From Phaeosaccion multiseriatum (taxonomy: Eukaryota > Ochrophyta, other classes): a DNA stretch of 64,000 bases. The notes under the pieces were generated by a model, which was given only the letters and a program-made list of their open reading frames with translations, searched no databases and was not told the DNA's origin. Positions 33,001-43,634 of this stretch are shown in pieces; position 1 is the stretch's first letter, and every line of letters begins with the position of its first letter. The DNA lies in NCBI GenBank assembly GCA_965112735.1, contig OZ218962.1:434001-498000 (forward strand). Direction: 5' to 3'. Position numbers and translations under genes: made by a program.

Positions 33001-36000
33001 AGCGCCTCAGGTGTTTGACCTTGCTCGTATCCACATCCACATATCCACTCCAGCCTTTCTTCTTCTTGCCATTTGCTGCACCTGCTGTATCACCAACTTG
33101 CCCTCCCTTCTCCTCCTCCTCTTCCTCCTCATCCCGCATTGTCCACATACCCTCTTGGGAGTACTCCTCCCCATCCTGCTCCACCTGTCTGTCGTTGCCC
33201 CCACCCGCCCCCCCTTCTTCTTCCTCCTCCTCATCCTCATCGTTCTCCTCCTTCTCCTCCTCCTCCTCCTGCTGCTGCTCCTCCCCCTCCTCTACGCCCC
33301 CAGCGCACCATTTCTTCCTCCTCCTGCTACTACCACTGCCACCTGTGCTTGTACCGCTGGTGGTGGTTGTGGTCGTATTGGTGGTATACGCGGCCGAGGG
33401 CATGAGGCCAAAATCTGTGAGCTCCCTTACCACTTGGCTGCTGATGTGGGGACGAGCCTCGCGCGATATGAGCGGCTTCTTGGGGCTGCCTCTCCTCTTC
33501 CTCCTGTCCTTGAAAGGGGACTCAATCATCTTCTTTGCCTGCTTTGGCTGTTTGATCTGTCGCAAAGGAATGGGCATAAGAGTACATAAGGTCGCGAGAG
33601 GACATACATTAGAAGGCGCCCCAAGTGGAAAGGAGGACAGGGGTGGGAAGAGAGGGGAGGAGAGAGGAGAGAGGAGGGATAGGAGAGAGGAGGAGGAGGG
33701 GGAAGGAGAAGGGACGAGAAGAGAGATTGGAGGAGGGGAGAGAAGAGAGAGGAGGGGCGAGGAGAGAGAGAGGACGTAGGAGAGAGGACACAGGAGTGCC
33801 CGTTCTGTCCGAAGCGCTCTAAGCCAATCCCACCTTCTGTCCTGCCCCTGCTCCTGCTGCGTCGCCAGCTGCTCCTGCTCCTACTCCTGCGTGTCCTGGA
33901 GCTTGCTCCTTGCGCGCTGCAGCTGCCCCTCCTACCATATCACCAACTGCTGCCCGTCCCGATGCCTCGCCCGCTGCCAGATCGCGTCTCTGCCCTCCGC
34001 CAGGCCCAGACCCAAGCAAGCCTCTCTTTCGCGGATGGCCGTTCTTGTTCCCTGTCCTCTTGTGCCCTGCCTCACCCTCCTCCTCCCCCCCTTGATGACG
34101 ATGATTCTTCCCTGCCCGCCTGTTCCCTGCATTACCTCCTCCCCCCCGCCCTTCCCCCTCCCCTTCATCCTCTGAACCGGAGTCCTCAACAATCTTCTTC
34201 CTCCTCCTCTTCCTTGTGACTCTTCCCCCCTCTCCCCCCTCTCCCCCCTCTCGCCCCCCTCGCCCCCCTCGCTCCTCTCGCAACCCCCCCCTCTTTCTCT
34301 GCTCATCGTCCACAGCTCTTGTATCCTCCTCCTCTCTCTGCTCATCGTCTACAGCTCTTGTATCCTCCTCCTCCTCTTCCTCCTCCTCCTCCTCCTCCTC
34401 TTGCGTGTCTAGAATGATCTGCATGTAGCCTCTCCCCCCACCCTTTGTACTCCCCCTCTTGTTCCTTTCACCTCTGTCGCTCTTTCCTGCTCCGTTCTTC
34501 ACGCCTTTACTGCTACCCACCGACCTCTTGCCCTTCTTCCTGCCTTTCAGAGTCCCCCCCACTCCCCCCCCTTCATCAGCAAAGAGAGGGACCGAAGAAG
34601 GCTGCCCAGCTTCCTCTTCGGACGAGGAGGATTCTTCGGACGGCACTTCCTCCTGCTCTCCTTCTCCATCACGGATTCTCATCCTTTCGCTGTCCTGCCC
34701 CTCACTGTGGGACTGAGATTGCTTCTCCGCTCTCTGCCTCTTGCGCAGATCGTTCTTCACCATCGCCATCATCTTTCTCATAGACTCCGCTCTCCTCTTT
34801 GCCTCCTGTTCTTTCCTCTCCTCCTCCTCTACCTCCTCCTCCTCTAGCTCCTCCTCCCTCCTTCCCTCCTCCTCCTCCTCCTCCTCCTCCTCCTCCTCCT
34901 CCTCCTCCTCCTCCTCCTCCTCCTCCTCCTCCGCCCCCCCTCTCCATCGTTCTCCGTCCTTCAGTCCCTCCCTGAGCGCAGCCCTCCCTTCTTTCGAGAG
35001 CTTCTTCGCCTCCTTCAAGAGCCTCTTTTCCTGCTCAAGGGCCTTCTCTTTGCTCGACTTTCCGGGCAATGGCGTAGCAGCAGCAGCACCTCCAGCAGCA
35101 CCTCCAGCAGCAGCAGTTGGTGATACAGCAGCAGTACCAGAAGCAGTTGGTGATGCACCCCTTGCATGCTTTGCAGAGGCGGTGGTGGCGGTCGTCGCCG
35201 CAGTGGTGGTGCTGGTGGGTGACAGCCAACGACCGTGGATGGCAGCAGGCGCGCTGTGCGTACGGCCCTTCGCTTGCAGGCACTGAGCCTGAGGCGGCGC
35301 TCCTCCTCCTCCCCTCTGGAGGACGGGGAGAGTCTTCAACAAGAGCTTCTCCTGCTGTTGCTGTCTCACAAACTGCTGCTGGTGCTGCTGTTGCTCCTGA
35401 TGCCCTGGGCGCAAGAGTGCTTTTCGCTGCTTGGCGCTGCTTTCTGATCCCCACTGGGTCTTCTCTTCGTCTCCGAAAGCCTCCTCCCCCTCCTCCCCCT
35501 CCTCCTGCTCCTCATCTCCTTCTCCCCCCCCACCCCCCTGCCCTTGTCCATCCCCCTCCCCATCCGACGACGAAGATGAGTCCTCGACAGTTGCCGCTGT
35601 GGATTGGCCATCACTCTCGCTCTCACTCCCCCCTTCCTCTTCCTCCTCTTCCCCTTGCTCTGGTACCCCATTCTCCTCCTCTTTCCCCTGCAAGACCTGC
35701 TGCTCCTTGTGATGCTTCTCTTGTCGCTGCCTCTCTCTCTTCTGCTCCACCTCAGCCGGGGTGGGAGAGGGTGAAGCACCCTGCATCGGCCTCACAGAAA
35801 TGTCCATATCACCATCCTCGACAGGAGCTCCAACCTCGTCCTCTACATTGGCCATCTCCGCACTCGGAGCAGCGGTAGCACCAGCAGCAGCAGCAGTTGG
35901 TGATACAGCAATAGCGGTAGCGGTAGCAGTAGCAGTAGCAGTAGCAGTAGCAGTAGCAGTGGTAGTAACAGTGGCAGCAGTAGCAGCAACACCAATACCC

Positions 36001-38759
36001 GCCCTTGATACCCCTTCCCCCTCTCCCCCCTCGGTCTCTGTTGACGCTCTCCGCGCGCCATCGGACTTCGCTTCTGTCCCCTGGGCTGCTGCTGCCACTG
36101 ACTTCGGCGCCAGGGCAGGAGGGGGAGTGGGAGTGGGGGGGGGTGGCATCGCCGATACCTCCCCTCCTCCTCCCGTCCTCTCTGCGGCCCCTTTTGTGGC
36201 CACTGCCACTGCCGCTGCTGGTCGTGCTGCCGCGAGTGTGCGTCTGCTAGAGGGCTTACCCAAGTCCTCACTCTCCACGAGCTCGCTGCTATCTCCGTCC
36301 CCCTCCTCGTCATCACTCTCGTCGTCCTCCTCCCTCTCCCTGTCTCTCCGCTGCTGCTGCTGTTTCTGCGCTTGCTCCTGCTGCTGCTGCTGCTGCTGCT
36401 GCCCCTGCATCACCTTCTGTTGCTGATGCTGCTGTCGCTGCTGTATCACCAACTGCTGCGGCTCAGCGCGCTTCCTTCTCACGGCCTCTTGGCTGGGGGT
36501 AGCGTACTTGCCTCCCGCGGTGGCGGCTTCCCAAAGCACCCCGCCCCCCTGGGTTCTCTTCGCACACACCTTGGGCCCGGTTAGCCCCTGCTCCGGCCCC
36601 TCCTCCTCCCCCTCCTCCTCCTCCTCCTCCTCCTCCTCCTCCTCCTCCTCCTCCTCCTCCTCCTCCTCCTCCTCCTCCTCCTCCTCCTCCTCCTCCTCCT
36701 CCTCCTCCTCCTCCTCCTCCTTCTCCCCGTCCTCATCCTCTTCATTTTCTTCACCAGTCTCTCCCTCGTCGCGTTCTCTGTCGGCACCAGCTTTAGCTTT
36801 GGCCTCAGCCCCAGCCTCAGCCTCTGTCTCACCCTCATCATCTTCGTCAGTCTTGCTCTGCTCCGCCCTTTGCCGCTCACCACCACCGCCACCACCACCA
36901 CCACCACCACCACCACCACCACCACCACCACCACCACCACCACCACCACCTTCTCCTTCTCCTTCCGCTTGCTCCACACAAGGCCGTGCTTGACCTTTAC
37001 CGTCCTTTGCTGGCTCTGCAGCCGCCGTCGCTACCAATTGTGACGGAGTAGCACCCGTTGTGGCAGTCGTAATACCTCCTCCTTGTTCTCCCCCATCTAC
37101 TGCCATCGCCCCATGCACTGCCATCCCCTCCTCCGCCTGCAGAAGACCACTCCTCTCCTCAACGAGTCCCTTCCTCTCCTCCCCCTGCCCCCCTTGCTGC
37201 TCCCCTTGCGCTCCTTCTTGGTGATGTTGTTGATGGTGCTGCCCTTGTTGTCCTTCGTCTTCCTCCACTTCGATTTGCGTGGCTTGGACTTCTTCTCCCT
37301 CGTCCTCCTCCCCCTCCTCTTCCTCCTCGTCCTGCTGCTGCTCCTGCTGCTGCTGCTGCTCTTTCTTCCCCTTCTCCTGCTCCTCTTCCTTTTTCTCCTC
37401 CTCCTCGTGCTCCTCTTCCTTCCGCCCCTTCTTCTTCTCCTCCTTGTCCACCACCTCCTCCTTCTGCTCTACTTCGATGCCGCAACCGGCCGTCCCAGCA
37501 ATAGCGGCACGAGCCCCAGTTGGTGATACAACAACCTCCTCGCCACCATCAGCGCCCTGAAGCTCATCGCTGCTTCCACCGCCTTGCCTGGGAGCAGCTT
37601 CGTCTCGGGCAGCCGCGGCCGGTGATAGAGCAGCAGCAGTTGGTGATAGAGCAGCAGCAGTTGGCGTATTGTGCTGGGGCTCACTTCCTTGCACGCCCTG
37701 ATCCCTCTGCCCTGAGCGTACAACAGCTTCTGGCTTTGCCACCACTGCATCACCAACTGCAACTTCTTCCACCCGCCCTGATCCCGCTGCGGCTGATGCT
37801 GCTGCTACTACTTCTGTCTCACCAACTGCAGTATCACCGACTGCTGCTGCTGCTGGTGGCGGTGACAGAGCTGCTGCCATCGGTGGCGGGCTTCGCTCCT
37901 TCTCCTCTGCGCCAGCCTGCCCTTGGTAAGATTCGTAAGGGTCTTTTATTCGTTCTCCGTCTCCTGGTGTCTCTCCTTTTCCCCCTGCTGTACCACCAAC
38001 TGCTGCTGCTGCTGCTGAATCATCAACTGCTGGTGCTGGTGCTGGTGGTGCTGGTGGTGTTGGCGGTGCTGGTGGTGGTGCTGCCGCTGCTGCTGAGACG
38101 GGTGCTACTCCTGATTCCACTATTGCTCCCTCTGAAGGCATGCTTACCCCCTGTGCCTGTGCTGCCGCTTCACTTGGCCCCTGCGCCTCCTTCTGCTCCT
38201 CCTCCTCCTTCTCTTCTTCTTGAGCAGCAAGAGGTGGAGTTGCTGTCAGCTCCACAGGTCCCTTCGCCACCGTGGTGGTTTCTGCTGGGACGGTCGCTCT
38301 CACTCTGTCAGCACCGCCAGCGCCTTCCCCTCCCACTGCTTGGACTGTATCACCAGCCGCTGGTGTATCACCAACTGCTGCTGATGCTGATGCTCCTTGA
38401 CTCTGTGCGGATTCAGCACGAGCTGCGGCTGATTCACCACCTGCTACCTCATCATTTGCGCCCACTTCACTCCTCTTCCTTCCTGCAACAGTTTGTGGTG
38501 TGGATTCCTCGGCCCCTCCTTCAGCTGTTGTTGCTCCTGCTGCTGCTTCTGCTCCTTCTCCTCTTCCTCCTCCTTCCCCTCCTCCTACCACTGCTGGAGC
38601 TGCTGGTCCGGGTTCCCGTCCTCTTGTCAAAGGAGGAACTTCAAGTCCCTTGCCCGAAGTCGTTGCCGTCTTCCCCTCCTCTTGCTCCTCCTCCAGAGCC
38701 AACTGTGAAGAAGCACTCGAACCCAACGACGACACCGCCAACGACTGCAACGAGCAAGA

Positions 38760-38794
<35 letters not shown>

Positions 38795-39832
38795 GAGGAG
38801 GAGGGGGGGGCGGAGACAGTGACAGACCCAAGGACGCTGGCCATTGGGCGCTGCACGACGATCCTGTCGACGAGGGTGCTGAGCTCGCTGGGGTAGCTGG
38901 GGTAGCTGGGGTAGCTGGGCTGCGACTGGGGTGGCCGCACTGGTGGCTGCCACTCATGCGATTCTTTGCTGGTGACGGGGGGGGGGTCTCTAGCAGCTGC
39001 TGTTGCTGTTGCCGCGAAGGAGGAGGGGCAGATGGCGAAGGGCTCGAGGGAGAAGTCGAATCCACCCCCCCCATGCCAATGCCATCCTGTGAGCCCTGGT
39101 GACTCGGGGTGGCTAGCTGGGAGGGCAGAGCCCCCTCACAGCCCACTCTTCCTCCCCTTCGGCCTCCTGCTGCACACGTCTCGTCCGAGGAGTGAGCTTC
39201 ACCGCTGCGACTCTGCCCCGGCTGCCTTTGCCTCTTGCGCCCCCTCACGCTGGGACCCCTACTACTGCCTTGGCTAATGCTGCTGGCCTCACCGCTGGCG
39301 CCGCTGCTGAAGAGACTGCCGAACGATTCCTGCCATTTGCACTCACTCCCACTCTCGCTGCCGTCGACGCTCTCGTCCCCATGCTCCGAGTGAGGAGGAG
39401 GGACGGCAGCAGCAGCAGCAGCAGCACCACCACCACCACCACCACCACCAGCAGCAGCAGCAGCAGCAGCAGCAGTTGGTGAAACAGCGCCTCCAGCCGC
39501 CCTGGGAGGAGTCGAATCTCGTTGCTGTGCAGAGCCTACTTCGGGTCCGTTGTCGGCTTCGCTCTCCACCCCAGCCCCCTCACGCAACCCCGAGGTGGAA
39601 TCATGGCCTGACACGGAGTCAGCAGTCGGTGATGCTGGTGCCGAGGGCTGCTGCTGCTGCTCATGCCCCTCCTCGCACGCACGGCTCCCTCCATCCGGCT
39701 CTGCGACTTTTTTCTCCTTCCTTAGCTCTTCGTCCTCCTTTACCTCTCCTTCTCCCCTCCCACCTCTTTCTCCAGTGGGAGATGCTGCTCGTGCTGCTGC
39801 CGGTGCTGCATCTCCTTCGGCCACACGCAACA

Positions 39833-39869
<37 letters not shown>

Positions 39870-40508
39870 CTTCACTGCCTGGTCGACCTCTTCCACTCCG
39901 GCGGCACTCTGCTCCCCCTGCTCCTCCTGCTCCTCTTGCTCCTCTTCAAAACTGAGTCCACTGAGAGACCCCCTCCAGAGCTGACTGAAAAGCCCTTGGG
40001 GAGGGGGCATGCTGACTGGGCTAACATCACTGGCGGCAGCAGCAACACCAGCAACACCAGCAGGAGAGGAAGTAGAAGTAGTAGAAGTAGTAGCAGTAGT
40101 AGTAGAGGTAGAAGTAGTAGCAGAGGTAGTAGTAATAGTAGTAATGGCTGACCGCCCAACAACAGCGTCGGTAGAAGGGGGGACAGGGTCAACTCGGGGC
40201 CCGCTTCCTTCTCCTACAGAGGACTCGAGTGGCGGCGGACGCGCTGGCCTCTGCTGCTGTATCACGGACTGCTGCTGTTGCTGAGAAATCTGAGCTTGTG
40301 ACCCCGCACCAGCTGCAGCACCATCAGCAGTACCACCAGCAGCTGCGCCACTAGATGAGGCCCCTGTGGAGCAAGCGGGACTACAACTCAGCAAGTAATC
40401 GAACGCCCCTGTTCCCTCGTGCTCCTCCTCCTCCCCCTCCTCCTCCTCGTCCTCCTCATCGTCTTTCCGCTCCTGCTTGTTCTCCCCGCCTTCTTTCCCC
40501 TCTCCCAT
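30026..40508 (-). CDS. giant acidic low-complexity protein with GW...GTGLV-type repeats
   Basis: Two exons on the minus strand, 40508-33834 and 33556-30026, joined in phase (AAG, donor GTGGGA; acceptor GCGACAG); 3,401 residues. Exon 1 codes for Ala/Gly/Glu/Gln-rich sequence with poly-Glu (36.6-36.72 and 34.86-34.93 kb), a ~20-Gly run (36.9 kb) and many AVSPTAA or LVIQQ peptides made by the dispersed DNA element. Exon 2 carries the only folded-looking parts. One is WQDLKAQGWTCRKGTGLVTW then VYYRPN (near residue 2410); another is CWSVLESHGWTIKPGTGLVDW then FYCRPS (near 3145), each followed by a YF/YFY segment and a helix. A weaker related stretch lies between them (YPTSVPRKATVEGSTMFYG). I know of no name for this repeat. 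Basic patches (KGKGKGKGKGK, KRSKNGPQKYSP) suggest a nuclear protein. An upstream non-coding exon is possible. Confidence 0.75.
31863..31955. repeat. (CCT)n coding for poly-Glu
   Basis: In exon 2 of the giant gene; encodes a run of ~28 Glu on the minus strand. A second block lies at 32061-32101. Confidence 0.9.
33084..33096 (-). repeat. dispersed element, exact core copy
   Basis: GCTGTATCACCAA in exon 2 of the giant gene; reads Leu-Val-Ile-... or Gly-Asp-Thr depending on frame. Here the protein shows QVGDTAGAA. Confidence 0.85.
35117..35129 (+). repeat. dispersed element, exact core copy
   Basis: TTGGTGATACAGC, antisense to the giant gene, where it is read as AVSPTAAAGG. A second, near copy (TTGGTGATGCACC) follows at 35147. 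Confidence 0.85.
35897..35909 (+). repeat. dispersed element, exact core copy
   Basis: TTGGTGATACAGC in the giant gene, again read as AVSPTAAAAG on the minus strand. Confidence 0.85.
36440..36452 (-). repeat. dispersed element, exact core copy
   Basis: GCTGTATCACCAA in the giant gene in the opposite orientation; here the protein reads QQLVIQQRQQ. Confidence 0.85.
36597..36722. repeat. (CCT)n coding for poly-Glu
   Basis: About 42 codons of Glu on the minus strand, exon 1 of the giant gene. Confidence 0.93.
36885..36949. repeat. (CCA)n coding for poly-Gly
   Basis: About 20 Gly codons (GGT/GGTGG) on the minus strand, exon 1 of the giant gene. Confidence 0.93.
37500..38450. repeat. cluster of degenerate dispersed elements
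   Basis: At least ten degenerate copies, for example at 37519, 37619, 37640, 37746, 37829, 37848, 37988, 38024, 38349 and 38371, in both orientations, separated by CTG/CAG triplets inside the giant gene. Confidence 0.8.
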
Positions 40509-40812
40509 CTCCTCTCGATCTCTTCCTCGACGCCGAATTTCAAAAGGTACCTTTCACCTTCCAGTACTCTTTTCTCGACCCAGCTGCAATCCCCGTCGAC
40601 AAGCCCTCTTTCATTGGACGAGTCTCCTCGCTGTTCACAGCTCAATAATAGGGAGAGGGAGTGGGGGAGTGAAGAGGGTAAGAAGGGGAGGGGGGGGGCT
40701 CCTCCGCTGCTATCTGTGAGACCAAAGTAGAGAACCAACACGTAAACAATTAGGCGGGGGGCTGATTCTTGATTCTCGATTAAGCGCCAACACCTCCCCT
40801 TCTTTCATCCTG
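40509..40812. promoter_or_regulatory. shared upstream region of giant gene and PEMT-like gene
   Basis: 304 bp between divergent ATGs. The left part is open coding-like sequence and may hold a 5' exon of the giant gene; the right part (40740-40800) is more AT-rich. Confidence 0.45.
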
Positions 40813-41268
40813 ATGACTCTCCCGAAATGGATAGATCTTCCACCCGTCTGGCTTGTCGCTTTCGTTGCGGCTGCGTTTGCCCAAGGGCGCTACTTTGGTA
40901 GCGGTCTGAGCTTCCAGGCCCTCACTCCGATGGGGGGAGTGCTGATCGGAGCAGGCGTGCTGCTGGTTATTCTTCCCGCAGCACAGATGCATCGTCATCA
41001 GACCACGGTAATACCTCATAGAGACGCTACACATCTGGTCACCTCTGGCTTCTTCGGGTACTCACGCAACCCCATTTACGTGGGCGATGCCTTGGTCCTG
41101 GCGGGATGCATTCTTCTCTGGGATGCGGTGCTGGCCCTGCCTGTACTACTGCCCCTCTTCGTGGTGGTCATAGAAAAGCGCTTCATAGTCCCGGAAGAGG
41201 CAGGCCTGCGACGAAAGTTTCCCGCTGAGTTTTCGCGCTACTGCCAAGGCACAAGACGCTGGGTGTGA
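40813..41268 (+). CDS. PEMT/ICMT-like membrane methyltransferase
   Basis: Intronless, 151 residues from ATG 40813. Hydrophobic segments lie at residues ~12-25, 39-57 and 92-120. The family signature is SRNPIYVG (84-91) after TSGFFGY, followed by EEAGLRRKFPAEFSRYC and the terminal RRW. This is the catalytic region of the phospholipid/isoprenylcysteine methyltransferase superfamily, which uses S-adenosylmethionine on membrane substrates. The short length and the MHRHQTTVIPHRDATHLVTS lead-in are typical of bacterial PEMT-like proteins with no fixed substrate. No intron and compact form are compatible with acquisition from bacteria, but that is inference. It could act on prenyl-Cys, a phospholipid or a small molecule. 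Confidence 0.85.
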   Translation: MTLPKWIDLPPVWLVAFVAAAFAQGRYFGSGLSFQALTPMGGVLIGAGVLLVILPAAQMHRHQTTVIPHRDATHLVTSGFFGYSRNPIYVGDALVLAGCILLWDAVLALPVLLPLFVVVIEKRFIVPEEAGLRRKFPAEFSRYCQGTRRWV

Positions 41269-42138
41269 AAAGACAGATGCACCACCCCAAGCGTGGAGGC
41301 TCTTTACTTGAGTGCACCTACGTGAGCACAGAGTTTACCTTACCTTTGCCACCGCTTTGGCTCTGGCACTTATGTGGGCGAGTACCCTCACTGCGAGGGG
41401 GGGGGGGTCGGTGCCTCCGACGACGTCGTTGTTGAAGCTCTGTGGCAGCCTTGCAAGAGAAAGAACGCCCATGGCTATGGAAGATGCGCCAGAGACGGCC
41501 TAATCGGACGAGAGTTGGCGCGCGAGGGGGCGAGAAAGGCCGCAATTGCTGCTTTATTTTCGGAGATTTTGAAAGAGTAAACCATAGGCATTGGGTGGAG
41601 GCGCGCCGACGGAGGGATGGAGACAGATGAAAATGTCTCTCGTCTTCCACGATTATTAGCGGGAGGGAGACAGAGAAGAGGGAACGTGCACAAGTACCAG
41701 AGAGATGAAACGTTTGGGGCGGGGGTGCTTCAGTTACGGTGCAGAGGCCAGTACTTGGTTGCTGCGTGTGTGCCTAGACTGACTGCCTTGAACGCATTCA
41801 TGTATCGGCGCCTTTCCCTTGCCTCCCGTCTGACTGCACGAGCGACGACTATTGCCCAGCAGAGGCCGGCGGCCGTGTAGCCGTGGGCGTGCGCGTGCGT
41901 GAAGCGGAGCTGTTTTGTTTCTCCCTCTCCTCCCTCCATTCTCTCTTGGTGCCTGGTGTCGGGTGTCGTGTTCGTAATGAAGTGTAAATGTACGAAAGTA
42001 CCCTTTCAAAATACGTGAGGCCCCAGCACGCCAGTGATATGATATCCATTTGAGACACGCTTTCCACGGTCGCCTCAAAGGAGCCTTATGTACTGTTATG
42101 GGACGACAAACGATCCAAGGAGGAAGCATCACTCCTCA
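41269..42138. other. spacer between convergent PEMT-like gene and EAPP
   Basis: 870 bp. Several short open frames exist but none has a recognisable protein or a supporting splice pattern. Confidence 0.55.
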
Positions 42139-43125
42139 TCATCCTGAGACGATAATGTTAAAGAAATGAAACACCTCCTCGCAATCCACCACCCCCACGT
42201 CGGTGCCACACTCTTCGCACGACACCGGGTGGTACTCGTCCTCCGCCAGGTCGTCGCACTCCCCGCCCTCCTCCCCTGGCCCTAGCCCTGACCCTGTTGC
42301 TGGTGGTGATGAGGGCATCGTCGTGGCAGTCTGCCCCTGCAGACCTCCTTTCCCGTAGCGAAGCTTCTCGCGCTGATTGATCTTGACCCCAGTGGCAAAC
42401 ACGGCTCGGTACTGCTGCTTGTAGCGAACGTGCCGCTGGCAGTCCATGCACACCACACTAAAGCACATGGGGCAGCTGAGCTGGCCATCAGACCCGAAGG
42501 TCGCACACCCGCCACCATTCGCCTTCTTCTGCCTCTCCTCCTGCTGCCGCCGCTGCCGCTCCACTTCTTCCCTCTCTCTCTGCTTCCTCCTCCGCTCCCT
42601 CTCTATTGGTCCCACTGTCGGCCCCTCCGCTGCCGCCGCCGCCGCCGCTGCTGTTGCTGCTGCTGCTGCAGCTGCAGCTCCCTGCTGTTGCTGCTTCTCC
42701 TGCTCCTGCTGTACTAATCGCTCTTGATACGCCAGAGCTGCTCCTTGCCGATAGTGCTTCTCTACCCACTCCCCGTTCCCCTCGTCCTGCGGGGCAGAAG
42801 AGGGCAAGGTCAAAACGAAGGGGGGGATCAGCTTATAGGAACGTGATTGTATCTTCATTGTTTTCCACCCTCCTCCCTCCTCTCCTTTCCCTCGCTTTCT
42901 CTCTACCATCTCTTTGTCTCTTCTCTCACTTCTCTCCCCCCCTCTCTCTCTCGATCTCTCTCGCCACCCTCTGCTTGAGGAACTCACTCCTTGCCCGTCG
43001 TAGAAAACGTCTTCATCCTTTCCGTACAGAAAACCCTTCTGCATCGTCTCGTCATCCTCATCCTCGTCACTGGAGTAGACCGTGCCATCGGCATACTTTC
43101 GTTCCTGCTGCTTCCCTTCGTCCAT
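42139..43125 (-). CDS. EAPP: E2F-associated phosphoprotein homologue
   Basis: Two exons on the minus strand, 43125-42988 and 42786-42139, in phase; 261 residues. Exon 1 is acidic with a YSSDEDEDDE casein-kinase-like site and DVFYDGQG. Exon 2 has a coiled, Gln/Ala-rich region with poly-Ala and RERRRKQREREEVERQRR. Then comes the conserved Cys domain: SCPMCFSVVCMDCQRH (starting near residue 150), FATGVKINQREKLRYG, and near the end CEECGTDVGVVDCEEVFHFF. The two CxxC pairs look like a zinc-binding unit. In animals EAPP binds E2F factors and modulates their activity; in an alga the role is inferred by homology only. The intron is purine-rich behind the donor and pyrimidine-rich before the acceptor. 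Confidence 0.88.
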   Translation of the reverse strand: MDEGKQQERKYADGTVYSSDEDEDDETMQKGFLYGKDEDVFYDGQGVSSSSRGWRERSRERGGERSERRDKEMVERKRGKGEEGGGWKTMKIQSRSYKLIPPFVLTLPSSAPQDEGNGEWVEKHYRQGAALAYQERLVQQEQEKQQQQGAAAAAAAATAAAAAAAAEGPTVGPIERERRRKQREREEVERQRRQQEERQKKANGGGCATFGSDGQLSCPMCFSVVCMDCQRHVRYKQQYRAVFATGVKINQREKLRYGKGGLQGQTATTMPSSPPATGSGLGPGEEGGECDDLAEDEYHPVSCEECGTDVGVVDCEEVFHFFNIIVSG

Positions 43126-43381
43126 CTATCTGATCTCCGATTCTGGCGGTGCTCTTGATTCTTGATGCCGCTTTGCACCTTCGCTCAGCCGCTATTAGCA
43201 GAGAAGGACGACAGCGTCCACGAAGAATAAATGAATAGAGGGGGGTTGCCTAAAGCGAGAGGGATAGAGGATCGGAACGATGGAAGGAGAGAGAAAGGGA
43301 GGGGGACGAATATGTCAGTGATTGAAAACTTGGAGGGGCGAGGGGCGACCATTCAACAAACATCAGCCCGCAGAGAGCAGG
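43126..43381. promoter_or_regulatory. shared upstream region of EAPP and BMT5-like gene
   Basis: 256 bp between divergent ATGs, if the 43382 start of the right-hand gene is correct. Confidence 0.45.
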
Positions 43382-43572
43382 ATGGTCAAGCAAAAGAAGC
43401 CACAGACGAAAGGAGGAGGGAAGCAAAGTAAATCGCAGACGAAAGGAGGAAGAGGGGGAGCGAAAAAGGTAAGATACAAGACTCGCTCCAGCCAGAGAGT
43501 TGGAGTGATTCTTTAAGTAAGTCTCTCCTCTCCAACGTTTCACTACTCTTATGGAATACGATATCCTGACTC

Positions 43573-43634
<62 letters not shown>

